Assembly: GCA_032622095.1 (NCBI GenBank)
Contig: CP136069.1
Coordinates: forward strand, 67,293,319 to 67,357,318
Direction of reading: 5' to 3'
Length of the DNA stretch: 64,000 nucleotides
Source of the DNA: Siphonodentalium dalli
Lineage: Eukaryota > Mollusca > Scaphopoda > Gadilida > Siphonodentaliidae
The notes under the pieces: generated by a model
Told to the model about the DNA's origin: nothing
What the model saw: the letters and a program-made list of their open reading frames with translations, nothing else
Databases searched by the model: none
Shown: positions 45,040 to 58,200 of the stretch, one piece after another
How the letters are laid out: each line of letters starts with the position of its first letter
Numbering within the stretch: position 1 is the first letter of the stretch
Translations under genes and position numbers: made by a program

Positions 45040-46203
45040 CTAGAGTTGGAAATTTCAAACCTAACACCCCCACTTAGGTTTGAAAATTTCCAACTGATAA
45101 CAATTCCAATGTTGATCAAATGTATGACAATATTGTTTTCTTAAATTAAGTAGCAGTTTTTGACTGGCCACGGGAGAGGGACCAGGACACAAGCTTTCCA
45201 AGTGTTGAAAATTTCCAACCTGTCACCCCCCCCCCCCCCAAAGGTTGGAAAATTTCCAACTGATGACCATTTCAGTCCAAAATTTTGACCAAAAATAGGA
45301 AAATATTGGTCCAAAAACAATTACCCCCCCCCCCCCCCAATAAATTGTTTGAAAATCAAACTACAAGAACATTTTCAACCTATTGTTGGTGTGAAATTTC
45401 CAACTAATGTTTTGGCAGGTATGAAATTTCCAACTGTTGAAACTTTTGACCAAAGTTTTGGGTGGGTTGAGACACCCCCAAACCCCCCTGTCTCTGGTGA
45501 TCAGATATCGATTTTTGAAGTTTGTGAATCTCGAGATGTGTAATTATCTGTTGCATAGAAACGGACGGTCTCGGGAAAAATTGCGGTGAAGATGGATAAC
45601 TCTAAAATCAAATGGTAATACGGCCAAATTTCGTGATACTCAAGTGATTTTAGGGCTATATTTAATTGAACAATATGTTGATTAATAACACGTTTTGAGA
45701 AATGTTGTATCATAGTTGACAGTGGTTAGCACTTAATCGATTCTGATAACTAAAGCGTATTTTGAAGAAATGCTGTTGTTGTTGTTGTATCTTGATGATA
45801 TGGGGACCGTCTGATCGGCTTGAGTACCTTGGAATATGTGTCTTGGTCTCCCATACCAGATGAGGCCAAACAGAATGAAGTCCACAGAGGGTGAATTTAG
45901 TGATTCTAGCTCATTGTACGTATAACATAGCTCAGTCGCTAAATTCACCCAATGGGGACCTCATTCTACATATATCCGGCACCATATTGTCAGGCCTGAT
46001 TACGGCCCTGTAGTTATAGTCAATAGACTCGCACATACGTGTAAGCTGTTCACTGGTATAATTAATATGTTATTGAAATTCATTTTCATTAATTTCTTTC
46101 AAGGTGGAGAATACATGTAAAGCATGTTAGTCGTACATTTAAATTTCATCTAATTTGGTGTATTGAATCCTCATTCTTGATTTCTTCGTGAACGGACGGT
46201 TAA

Positions 46204-47120
46204 AGACGTACTGTACACTAAATCCGGCCATTTATGGCTCCATCTCATATTATACCCAACAAAATATATGAAACAAATGAATGAAATTGAGCCAAGTATT
46301 AGTGCAAAATATACGAATGTGCTCTATAAACAATGTAAACATGGTAATTATAATAATAATTGCTCCCCGGGGACAGGGGGGGGGGGGGGGGGTACAGCCG
46401 GGAGTATGCGAGGATACCATATGGCTAGCATACTGACAAGATCTTTCACTGCTCATTATCAGGTACCCTTGTAATGTATGGGTGGTGCAAAGCAGACACA
46501 GTACGAGCGACCTTGCTCAAGGGTCACAACTTGTAAAGCGCCTTTCCCATGAGGCCCAAAGTGCTCAAAGTTTTACAATTATTACCCTGATGAGTCTGAA
46601 CATTCAGTAACCATCTACTGCTCCCCGGGGACAGGGGGGTACAGCCGGGAGTATGCGAGGATACCATATGGCTAGAATACTGACAAGATCTTTCACTGCT
46701 CATTATCAGGTACCCTTGTAATGCATGGGTGGTGCAAAGCAGACACAGTACGAGCGACCTTGCTCAAGGGTCACAACTTGGCGCGAGATTCAAACAGTGT
46801 ACAATCCAACAATTGCACATCGCTCAAGTCGGCCAAGCCACTGCTGTGTGGAAACTCATAACAGACCACCAGCCAGCCGCGAACTCGCCTCGCTGTGTTG
46901 ACAGCGAAGACAAGTCCAACGCGCTAACCACTGGACCACGGAGCTCCACATAAACTCATTTTCATTATAATTACCATGTTGTTTGCATCGTTCATAGAGC
47001 ACACGAGTGTATTTTGCACTCATCCATGGCTCAAATTCCTACATTTGTTGCACATATTCTGTATAGAAGTATAGAAGGAGATGGTCCCATATATGACCGG
47101 ATTTAGTGTGCAGTCCCCCT
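46204..47120. mobile_element. TTAA-flanked palindromic MITE with SINE (right)
   Basis: Mirror of 28,161-28,890, with TTAA at 46,200-46,203 and 47,121-47,124. It is longer because of the SINE rearrangement and a G-run of about 18 near 46,376. Confidence 0.7.
46362..46957 (-). mobile_element. tRNA-derived SINE with internal duplication (right)
   Basis: 46,533-46,957 corresponds to the left-arm SINE. The block from TGCTCCCCGGGGACAGGGG to GGGTCACAACTTG occurs twice (46,362-46,533 and 46,619-46,780), the extra copy replacing the SINE tail. The left arm has it once. Confidence 0.7.
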
Positions 47121-48921
47121 TTAACAAAAGCGAACACCGAAAACACGGTCTTGACTTATATTCTCCATCTGGGAACTTAAATATGAGTCTAGGTCTCCCA
47201 CAGCAGATGAGGCCATGCAGAATGAGGTCCAAAGAGGATGAATTTGGTGATTCTATAGCCATCCAGAACAGTAATAGACCATTACAATAATGGGAGAATC
47301 CATTTTGTAAAGAAAGGGGTGAAAAACCATAACAGGGATTTTGAGAACAACAAATCAATTATTATTTTTTTAATTTTTTTTTAATGTATAAGATTCAGCA
47401 AATACATGTATCCTTCACCATATCCCTGCTTAAGCCTTGAAATAGTGTGTCTCATTTGCAGAATGAGGTCCCCAGAGGGTTAGTTTAGTGACGCTATCAC
47501 ACATGCTGGACTAGCATCACCAAAGTTCCCCAGTTTAAGTTGGTGATGTTCACCCATTAGTCACCTCGATTATGCATTTTATCTTCTGCAAATTTTGGGA
47601 TATAAAAACTGACTAGAAGGGGAAAAGTAACTAAACACAACATTAATTTGAGGCTATAGATACTTCCCAGAAGTTGAGGCCCAAGAAGAACGAGGTCCCC
47701 AGAGGGTGAGTTCGGTGATGTTAGTCCGCTGTGCGGTTTAGCATCACTAATTTCACCCTCTGTGGACCTCAATATGCAAATGACAGACACACTATTTCAA
47801 GGCTTGTCACTGTTCATATACACCTAATATATCATGTAAGTTATGTGTATGTATATAGTGTGGATATCTAAACACACCTGTGTACATAGGATCTCATTGT
47901 TAATACCATTCAGAATGTACAAAATTTATCATAAAAATACTCCATAATGTGCTATAAATAAACCATACAATTTACTCAAGACTCTTTTGTCAACTGGTTC
48001 AAAATTCCATATTCATATTCTCAATATTTGTTCAAACTAAATCAACAATAGTCAAAAATAGTCACCATTAGTCACCTCCATTATGCATTTTATATATTGC
48101 AAATTATGTGTTATAGAAATTAAACAGAAGGGAAAATGCTAATTTGAGACTATATATACTTCCCAGAAGATGAGGCCTAAGCAGAATGAGGTCCCCAGAG
48201 GGTGAATTTAGTTATGCTAGCCCGATATGCACGGTAGTGTCACTATATTCACCTCTGTGGATCTCATCCTGCAAATGACAGATACACTATATCAAGGCCT
48301 TTTGACAATGAGTTTATGACCTCATTAGTTTATGACCTCATTAGGCCAGACCAATTTCATTTTGCTTGATTTACAAATATTTTGGGAAAAAATCTGTAGA
48401 TAGACAGGTCAGGCATATCATGAACTCGACTATATGTAGTTACATTTAGCTATAATAGTTAGATGTGGATATTATTCTTTTATAAATTTGATATAAGAGG
48501 GATATTCCAAAATAACACTTCACAAAAATCAAAATCAGTGTCGCACTAATTCGGTATCATTTAAATATGTTTGTTTTTGTGACGATTTAAGATATTCCGA
48601 TCCACACGAATGATTAATCATGACTGCACATAACATGGAACTCAATTGGCATTCAATTAGTCTTAATAATTGTTACAAAGGAGCGATTGAGTCATCATAT
48701 TATCCGGCCAAACGGACACTTTTTATCAAGGCCAACAAGTCAAATTTTATTCCTGAAGCTATAAAGCTTTCCATAGACATAAAAACACATTTGCCTACCC
48801 CTGCGGTGCAACAAAGTAAATTTTCCATTTTCTATCTCATGAACTAAGAGTCAATACTCATGAAACTGTATAATATGAGTTTTTAAGAGAATAAACTAAT
48901 CGAATTGAGTATACAGGTGAC

Positions 48922-49070
48922 TAGTCCAACAAATGAGACAATTCGGGTTAAGATATATTTTCATATTTGGACATTTACGATTATCTTAACCCTTAATGAG
49001 GGATTAAGGCCACATAAATGTCCAAATATTAAAATAGGTCTTAATCCGAATCGTCTAATTTGTTGGACTA
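48922..49070. mobile_element. 149-bp MITE that supplies the stop codon (right)
   Basis: Mirror of 26,238-26,386 with duplications ACAGGTGAC at 48,913-48,921 and 49,071-49,079. Beyond it the former coding extension carries a one-base change of length (gene strand TGTATACTC versus TGTACTACTC on the left), consistent with loss of coding after insertion. Confidence 0.85.
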
Positions 49071-49222
49071 ACAGGTGACCAACTGAGTACTGTCCACAAA
49101 TCCATTGGGACACATGTCTCCCCCGTTAGTCGGCAATGGATTAACACAGAGCATGTAAGATCCAATTTTGTTATTTAGACATAGGTCTAAATTGATCACG
49201 TCAGAATATCCGCCGTTTATAG
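49068..49222 (-). CDS. Exon 7 (right): terminal TSP1-like module
   Basis: Acceptor (minus) TTTTCAG just above 49,222 and stop CTA complement at 49,068-49,070, inside the MITE. One difference from the left exon, AGG to ATG (Arg to Met). Confidence 0.85.
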
Positions 49223-52200
49223 CTGAAAATAAACAAGAAAATCATGATTATAAATATAATCAATTTTATGCTTGAGTAATTGCCGGGCATGTCACTTAAA
49301 TAGATTTAAAAAATAAAAATAAAAATGTGTTTAAGTCAAAATATAAAGATATAAATTGAGCTATAAATAATAAATAGTAATTTAGGAGCGTCTGATCGGA
49401 TTGAGTACCTTTAAAATAGAGGTAAAAAATAAAATAAAAATGTGCATCAACAACCACCAAAACAAAGAATTTTAAAGATTTGTTTAATATGATTACAGTT
49501 TAAGTCAAAATATAAAAATATTAATTGAGTTATTTCTTCACATAAACCTGTATAAATAATTAAAACTATGGTGAAAGCAAATAAAAAGTCTCCAGCTGCA
49601 ATCAACTATTTTCAGAATGAGGTCACCAGAGGGTGAATTTAGTGATGCTATCCTGCAGACCTAGATGGCATCACCAAATTCACCCTTCGGGGAACCTCAC
49701 TCTGCTTAGGGCTCAACTGATAATCGGAGACCTGCGATCAGATTGAGGCTCCCCAGATCCAGTTTAAGTTGGTGATGTTCACCCACTAGTCACCTCGATT
49801 ATGCATTTTATCTTCTGCAAATTAGTGGAAAAGTAACTAAAACCATTGTTAATTTGAGACTATATATACTTCCCAGAAGTTGATGCCTAAGAAGAATCAG
49901 GTTCCCAGAGGGTGAATTTGGTTATGCTAGCCCGCTGTATGTGATAGCCCCACTAAATTCACCCTATGGGGACCTTATTCTACGAATGTCAGACACACTA
50001 TATCCAGGTTTGACTGAGACCACATGCTTCACATTTTAATCAACATAAACATAAACCAATTAATTAAAAAGTTCAATTTTTTAAACAATATTTGCTTATT
50101 TTATTTTAGTTCAGTTTCTCTTTATCACAAAATTGGCCGACAACACATTGCATAATGGCGAGGTGCCCAATAGGTGCACATCACAATCTTCACCAACTGG
50201 GAATTTAAATATGAGTCCAGGTCTCCCATAGCAGATGAGGCCATACAGAATGAGGTCCACAGAGGATGAATTTGCCGCTGTGCGGGGTAGCGTCACTAAA
50301 TTCACAATCTGGGGACATCATTCAGATATTCTCAAGCCTGAATGGCACAGCGAGCTAGCGTCACTAAATTCACCCTCCGTGGACCTCATTCTGCTCAGGC
50401 TTCATCTTCTGGGAAGTATCTATCTATAGGGTAAAATTAACATTGTTTTTGGTTACTTTTTCCCTTCTGTTCAGTTTCTTTTCCCCTAATTTTCAGAAGA
50501 TAAATTGCATAAACGGGGTGATTAATGGGTGAAGATCACCAACATCAACTGTGGAACTTCAATCTGATCCTAGGTCTCCCATAGCAGTTGATGCCTATGC
50601 AGAATGAGATTACCAGAGAGTGAATTTAGTGATGGTATAGCCAGCCGTGCGGATAGCGTCACTAAATTCACCATCTGGGGACCTCATTCTACAAATGACA
50701 GACACACACACTATTCAATGCTTTCTAGTGATACACAACGCAACGCATTTGTCTAAACACTCATTTATTGTTTTCTAATTTGTATCAGATTTGTTCAACA
50801 AGTTAAGATGGAGGTCAAGTGAACTGACCTGAAAATCTGGTGCCGAATATTTGCAGAATGAGGTCCCCAGAGGGTGAATTTTAGAGCCCTGCGAATCGGG
50901 GGTTTACGTTTCAAATCGAATCTCGAATCGGGTAAAATATTCCTCCCTATGGGAGACTCGCACATATAAGAGAATGCACTGGCACATGATCTTTAATGTT
51001 GTACCAGCGCAGCTCCCGTCACGAAAGGGTTAATGTGTCTTCTGTGCAATATACTTTACAATAATGCAAAGATATCATGAGCATCAAGAAATACAGTAGC
51101 AAAAGAATGCAGCTCATTTTCGTCAAATATGCTGATGGAGGTGAATCACAAAATTAATGGTGTTTACTCTTTATAATGTGCTTCCGATCTTTCATTGTTG
51201 GCAAACTTCGTGCGGTGACTGAAACATGCGATTTAAATTGTATCATTCTGCAGTTCTGATCTCATTGACCTATGACAGTATACAGAACGGAGACTGGCGA
51301 GGTTTTCACTTTGTGTGTAATACCGGAGTCCCGATTGGCTTACGTCATTCTTATAAAGATTGGGCGGTCTATCTTATTGATAATTTGCGACAGTGTTATA
51401 TGTTTGTTCGATCGTTTCTTAGTATCGCAAAGTTTCTTAGAACAGGAGCAGTTTGTACTATATAGTCTATAGAAAATGCACCTGATGGAGAATATTCGAT
51501 AAAATTTTAATCAGGGAAGCCGATTTGGTGTCAGACCGATTTTCCGAAGACCTATTACTACGAATGCCCACAACTCCGAAGACCCGATTCTCCGACGGCC
51601 CATAACTCCGAAGATCCGATTCTCCGACGGCCCATAACTCCGACGATCCGATTCTCCGACGGCCCATAACTCCGAAGGGCCGATTTTCCGAAGACCTATA
51701 ACTCCGAAGACCTATAACTCCGAAGGGCCGATTCTCCGAAGATCTATAACTCCGAAGGCCCGATTCTCCGACGGCCCATAACTCCGAAGGTCCGATTCTC
51801 CGAAGGTCCGATTCTCCGAAGATTTTGTTTTATCGGGGTATTATCGTTTACTAAATAGTGTACAGTCCAGTGGCGAAGCCAAGGGGTCCCAAAATTCCTA
51901 CTGCCCCTATTAAACCTCTACTTGCTATTTCAGACAATATGGGCCCCTACCAAAACATGTCCAATGTCATGTAAACGCCCGGAAATCGCTCATGGGAATC
52001 CTAAATGGGAATCCTGGCCCGCCACTGACTATACACCATATACTATAACATTACGTTGGCCCATGAGATGCCAGAGTAAAATGTACAGGGGTGAACGGGG
52101 AAGAACTTGTCCTTTTTCATATATAAAATGAACCTGATTGCATCAAATCACCCCAATGCAGTCAGATGTGCACAGTTTAATCATGTTAATTGTATTAAGA

Positions 52201-55200
52201 CGTACATTGTGGCAAAATAATTGTATTTCTTTCATAAATTTAAGCATTCTGTGGAAAATTAAGGCTTGTCGCACACTACTGATGGTGTAGATATCACCTT
52301 ATTATAATACATAGTTAACGTTTCCAATATATGAGGGGCCCTTCCCCCCTTTTCGTACGCCGGATTCCACCCATTTTGGACCCGTACGCCGGATTCCATG
52401 GTAAATTTGAAGCTGGATTCCGGATTCCAGGGGGGGGGGATATATTATCTACATGTACATGTTCCATACAAAATATAACCATACGCGCATTCCATACTTA
52501 TCAATACACTCTAAGAATTGGGAAATTCCAAACGGTATTAGACCACCATTTTACCTCCAAAAGTCACTCGTAGAACCATTTGATTCTTCACATGCCGCAT
52601 GTTACACATGGGCCCCATTGACTCCGCCACTGGACTGTACACTATTTAATAAGCGATAAAACATGATCTTCGGAGAATCGGACCTTCGGAGAATCGGCCC
52701 TTCGGAGTTATAGATCTTCGGAGTTATGGGCGTTCGGAGTTATAGGCCTTCGGAGTAATGGGCTTTCGGAGTTATAGGCCTTCGGAGTTATGGGCTTTCG
52801 GAGTTATGGGTCTTCGGAGTTATGGGATTTCGGAGAATCGGGACTTCGGAGTTATGGCCTTTCGGAGAATCGGGGCGTCGGAGAATCTGACCTTCGGAGA
52901 ATCGGACCTTCGGAGTCATGGGTCTTCGGAAAAACGCTACGTAACCGCCGATTTCTAATCGAATTAGACAAAAGATTTTGCGAATCGCATCAAATCGAGT
53001 CGATTTTCACGTCCCTAGTGAATTTACTGACGCTACCCCCGCACAGTGGGCTAGCGTCACCAAATTCATCATCTGGGGACCGATTATTCTGCATGGCCTC
53101 TATACTCCATAAATATTTAGATAAATAACTTAATTGGTCATTTGTTGAAACTTATTATCTGAACATTTCTCACCAAAGAATATGAATCCTTCTGCACTAA
53201 GTTGTATTATCTATTCGTCATACTGTCATCTGCTCATTTTTTCCTGAACACCTCCAGATCAATAATAGACCATTCCAATGTAGACTTTGTTAACTGAGTG
53301 GGATAATCCATTTAGTATAGAATTGTTAAACAGGTTAAATTGTACTCACGAGAGGGCCCGGAATCTGGACAAGGTTGAGTTTCCATCTGACGATAGCCAC
53401 CGCTGCAACTGTCGTGCATGCAATATCTGTACCGACGAATAAGGTCATCCTCACAGTCAGAGAATTCTGTCCAGTTCCCATACTCTGGTCCAGATGGAAT
53501 AGAGACTAAGAAAATAATAATAATGTATTTTATATAGCTATTCAAATTTGAAATCCAAGATGGCCTGTGCAGGCCATGTTTTTCAACAAATTTAGGTCAA
53601 AATAGGAGGCTCCCATCTAGAGGTCACCCCGAAGATCCATATGAAGATTGGTGATGATCGGATGAGGGATGTGGTTTGTAGGGTGTGTCAAAGGATTTAG
53701 TCATGCAAATAGTAATGTCCAAGATGGCTGCCACGGCCATATTTTTCATCGAAACTCGTTCAAATTCGATAGCTCCCATCTACAGGTGATCACAATCGTG
53801 CCTGCACAATTAAAGAATTATCCGGCCATAATTACGGGCTGTAGGGTGTGCCGATGGATTCAAATTTGAAATCCAAGATGGCTGATGGCGGACATGTTTT
53901 TCATCGAAATTCAGAAAAAAAATGATAGCTCCTATCTATAGGTCATCCTGAAGCTGCATATGAAGTTTGGTGGAGATCGGATAAGGGATGCGCCCTGTAG
54001 GGCGTGCCGAAGGAAATTGTTGACTCACATATGCATGACAGATGCCAACCCATGGCAAAAGCCTGAACTTTATGTTGTAAAGATGAGCTAAAATTGTAAG
54101 ACCATCGGCTTGCGGGTGTTAACAGTTTAAACATATATGTCTGCAAATAGTGTGTTTGTCATTTGCAGAATGAGGTCACCAGAGGGTGAATTTAGTGATG
54201 CTATCCCAAACAATGGGCTAGCATCACCAAATTCACACTCTGAGGCCTCGTCTTCTGTGAAGTACCTATAGTATAGTCTCAAATTTACATTGTTTTTAGT
54301 TACTTTTTCCCTTCTGGGAAGTTTATATATCCTCTAATTTGCAGAAGATAAATAAATTGCACAATCTCGGTGACTCATGGATGAACATCACTTAACTTCA
54401 ACTGGCAAACTTCAATTTGATCCTACGTCTCCCATAGTAGTTGATGCCTGAGAAGAATGAGGTTCCCAGAGGGTGAATTTGTTGATGCTAGCCCACCGTG
54501 CGGGATATATAAACGTCACTAAATTCCCCCTCTGGGGTCCTTATTCTGCAAATGTCAGACACTATATCCAGGCTGGATTGCATGTTGTAGGCCAATCCAA
54601 GAATATAAGTTAGTCATGCAATGTCCAGTCGTCGGATGGGTTTCATTGTTCTAGTCTTTTAAAGATTATATATTTAAACACATTTTTAAAGATGCATGGT
54701 CTATCTCCCCGGGCCACAATTACAACAACAACATAATTATTATAAATCCCAATTTCAAGATGACAAATAGCTATTTTGTGAATCAAATGCAGATGAAACT
54801 GAGGACTGTGTATATGTTATTTGTCAATATGGCATAATAAAGGTTTATCTTGATCGTAAGATCATTGTAAATCTATAGAATTTGCCGTAATAGAGGCTAA
54901 TAACATGATAGAGTATAGTCCTTCTTTATACGCTTTTTTATATGCTTTGAATTTTGTTGTGCAGATTTCTGTTCTAAAAATACCCAATATGAAATTCCAA
55001 ATAAAATAATTGATAGAGACGTTTTCGGATATATGTCCTTGATTCATATCTATTATTTTATATAAAACTTTTTGGGAAGTGGAATTGTCCCTACGGTAGC
55101 TATTATCCCCAAGGTACAATATGTTAAAGTTTATGCTTCAAACGACCATGTGCCTCAATTAACTTACAGCATGGTTCTTCAGAACATTCCGCCTCTTCCG

Positions 55201-58200
55201 TTATCACTTCACCGTCAGTACACACGTGCATGTTCTCAAAGCAGAACTTGGTTCTCGTGGTTGTGCCATCTCCACAACTAACAGAACATGTCGACCAAGA
55301 CGTCCATTCAGTATACGGTGAAACGGTTCTATCTGAAAAGAAAATCAATTATTGCTTTATATTCAGAGGCGTAGCTATAACCAGGCCCGAGTGTCTCACA
55401 TTTGCAGAATGAGGTCCCCAGAGGGTGGTGAATTTACTGACGCTATCCCGTATAAACGTTTTCGCATGTTGATCAGCTATGTTGATACCATTAACTGTTA
55501 TGTTAACAAAAGTTTTAAAGTAACTTGGCAGCAGACGTCATTAATAGTGTAGTATATAAGTCTCGTTATTAGAGAGTTAATAAGGAAAATAAGAACAAAC
55601 TCAATCTATTTTTTCTTGTACTTGTTGCATGATGACAGTTGCTTTACAGACTTTTATAAAAAATTTATCATATTTCACATAAACCAACTTCAAAGGTCTT
55701 CAAATTCACATTTAATTTTCGAGTCATTTCCCTCATTTCGCTTCCAGAATGCATCAGAAGTCAAACTAAGATATAGAGTTATTCCCCTTCCATGGAAAAT
55801 AATAAACTTTGCAGTACAGTCCAGATGAAACTTAAGCACAGAAAACACGCGGTGCCTCAACAAAAACAACATATTCACAGTTTATTACACCAGATAATTT
55901 GATAAAACAATGTTTCCTCTTTCAAATGGTATATGATATGGCATATATTTCATCTAATGTGATCTGGGGGGTTCGAAAATTAAGTGGGCCTTTAATCGGA
56001 ATCTTTCTGCAATTAGCAAAGAAAAGGTTAAAGGTACTGAATCCGATTTGATGGTCCCCAAATCAGCAGATTCCAGCAACAACAACATTTTTCAGTTATC
56101 ATAATCAATTAATTGCCCAAATATAATGCTAACCACAGTCAACTATAGTATACAATTGCCCAAAACGTGTTATTTATCAACATTTTGTTCAACGAAATTT
56201 GGCCGGATTGTCAAATATCTAACACCAAATTTAAAAAATCGATATCTGATCACTCTGAGCTTTGATTGGTGCGTTCCTCTACTCGAGTCAAATATGTTTA
56301 CCCCCGAAGCCAACGAAATAGTAATTTGGGAGTCAATTCGGATCATGCATCTTAAACGCCGTGCAATGTTTGAAGATTACGAGTCACAAACAACCATGGT
56401 TTGTTGAACTTATTATCTGAACATTTCCCACCAATGAATAGGATTCATTCTGCACTTTCTACTGTCGCCTCTTCTTATATTTCCTGAACATCCCTCCAGA
56501 TGAATAATAGACCCTTCCAAGGTAGACTTCTTTCATGACTGAGATGGGACTTCTTTCATGACTGAGATGGGAGAATACATTTAGTATTGAAAGGCCGGTA
56601 AGTTTATACACAGACTTTAATATAAATCCTTTTGCAAAAATAATGCTAACCAATGTCAACTATAGTATAAAATTGTTCCATACGAGTTATTTATCAATAT
56701 GTTGATCGACGAAATTTTGCCTTATTATCAACACAAAGCCTCTTGAATTTAGAGTTATCCCCCTTCATCCGCAATTTGGTCCGACACCATCGGCTCGTCG
56801 ACTGTTTACTGGGCCACTATTAAGTCTTGATGGTGAAAAATAATAGATTTCAAAAATCTATATCTAATAACTCTTAGCTTTGATAGGTGGGTTTCTCGAC
56901 TCGAATCAAATATTTGTTACCCCCGAATCCAAACAAATGGTAATTGAGTGGGGCTTAATCGGATTATGTGTCATTAAAGATAATTAGAGTATGTTGTTAA
57001 AGGGTCCTGTGGATATATAATGGACAAGTTTAGACCGAGAAATTCACGTCAAATGTCAGATGCTAGCAGCTGTACCAACAGTGAAATGATGCACGTGACC
57101 ATTAGATGTTCAAGATTGCATATCGATTAGATGGATCATATTTATCCATTAATGAAAAAGTCTGGCGACTGAGTCCGTCAGGTGACTGTAAGTAGTATCT
57201 AAACCTGTTTAACATATTAATTTTTTTTTTTATTTGCAGCACATTGAAGTCGGAAGGTTACAACTGTGATATTAAGGACAGCATCAAATGGAGATAACTG
57301 GGATATTATTTCGATCTACACTAAATATTCATTGATGAGTAGTCATCCCTTGGGTATATTATGTTCAGAAAATAAGTTCAACAAACGACCATGCCATAGG
57401 TCGTTCGTTGACTTATTATCTGAACATTTCCTTCCAATAAATAGGACTCCTTCTGTACTTTTATAATCTGTCGTCTGCTTATTTTTCACGAACACCCCTC
57501 CAAATGAATAATAGACCATTCCAATCTATATATACATTTATAACTGAAAGGGAGAATCCATTAGTATAGAAAGGTTAGATAATTCCTGTATAACATAAGT
57601 CTTACTAGTTGGTAAGCAGACGTGGCGGCTTTCACATTCCTGGAACTCGAAGCTATCTTTGAAGAAAGCAGACGACCTCTTTCTGTATCTTAGTCCTCTC
57701 CCACATTCAGACACGCCCATACAATAGCTCCACCCACTTTTGATCGCTTCCTCGTCAGAGTCTTCATGGCTTGAACTTGAACTTGAACTAGTGTCTTTGT
57801 TTAAAGAGATAGATATAGAAGAATTAAATTAAGTGTTCCACTCCCAATAAGATACAACTTATAACAGTTACTGTGTATATTATTTGTCAATATACCGAAC
57901 ATAATTCTCTGTGAAATATGTCAGTTGAAATGAAATTTGCCTCGATCAGGGAAAAATCCAGAGGTTTCGCAGATGTGAATATCCTGATATTATTTGAGGT
58001 GACATAATTTTTCTAATTAATAGGACGATAAGCGAAATCACTCAGTCGCGGCCTTATTGAATTCATCCTGCCCCATTCCGTGGTTTCAGAGATTCATCCA
58101 GCCCCGGTTCCGTGGTTTTAGTGCTACAGGTCAGAGTTCTGGAGTAGCATGTCCATATATGGAGCTTTTGAATATTAATGACTGCAAGAGTATGAAAATG

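Larger units (their letters stand above)
45890..54560. repeat. Cluster of about 100-bp hairpin repeats (right arm)
   Basis: Mirror of 22,150-29,225. Units at about 45,880-45,975, 47,690-47,780, 48,182-48,280, 49,613-49,705, 49,890-49,985, 50,245-50,330, 50,600-50,695, 53,010-53,095, 54,168-54,250 and 54,455-54,560. Half units near 47,215, 47,460, 50,370, 50,855 and 55,405, and an outlier at 58,913-59,015. Confidence 0.8.

Noticed and set aside
51467-52958. ORFs with Ser-Glu-Asn-Arg or Tyr-Gly repeats
   Set aside because: They are frames through the short-repeat termini of the foldback element.
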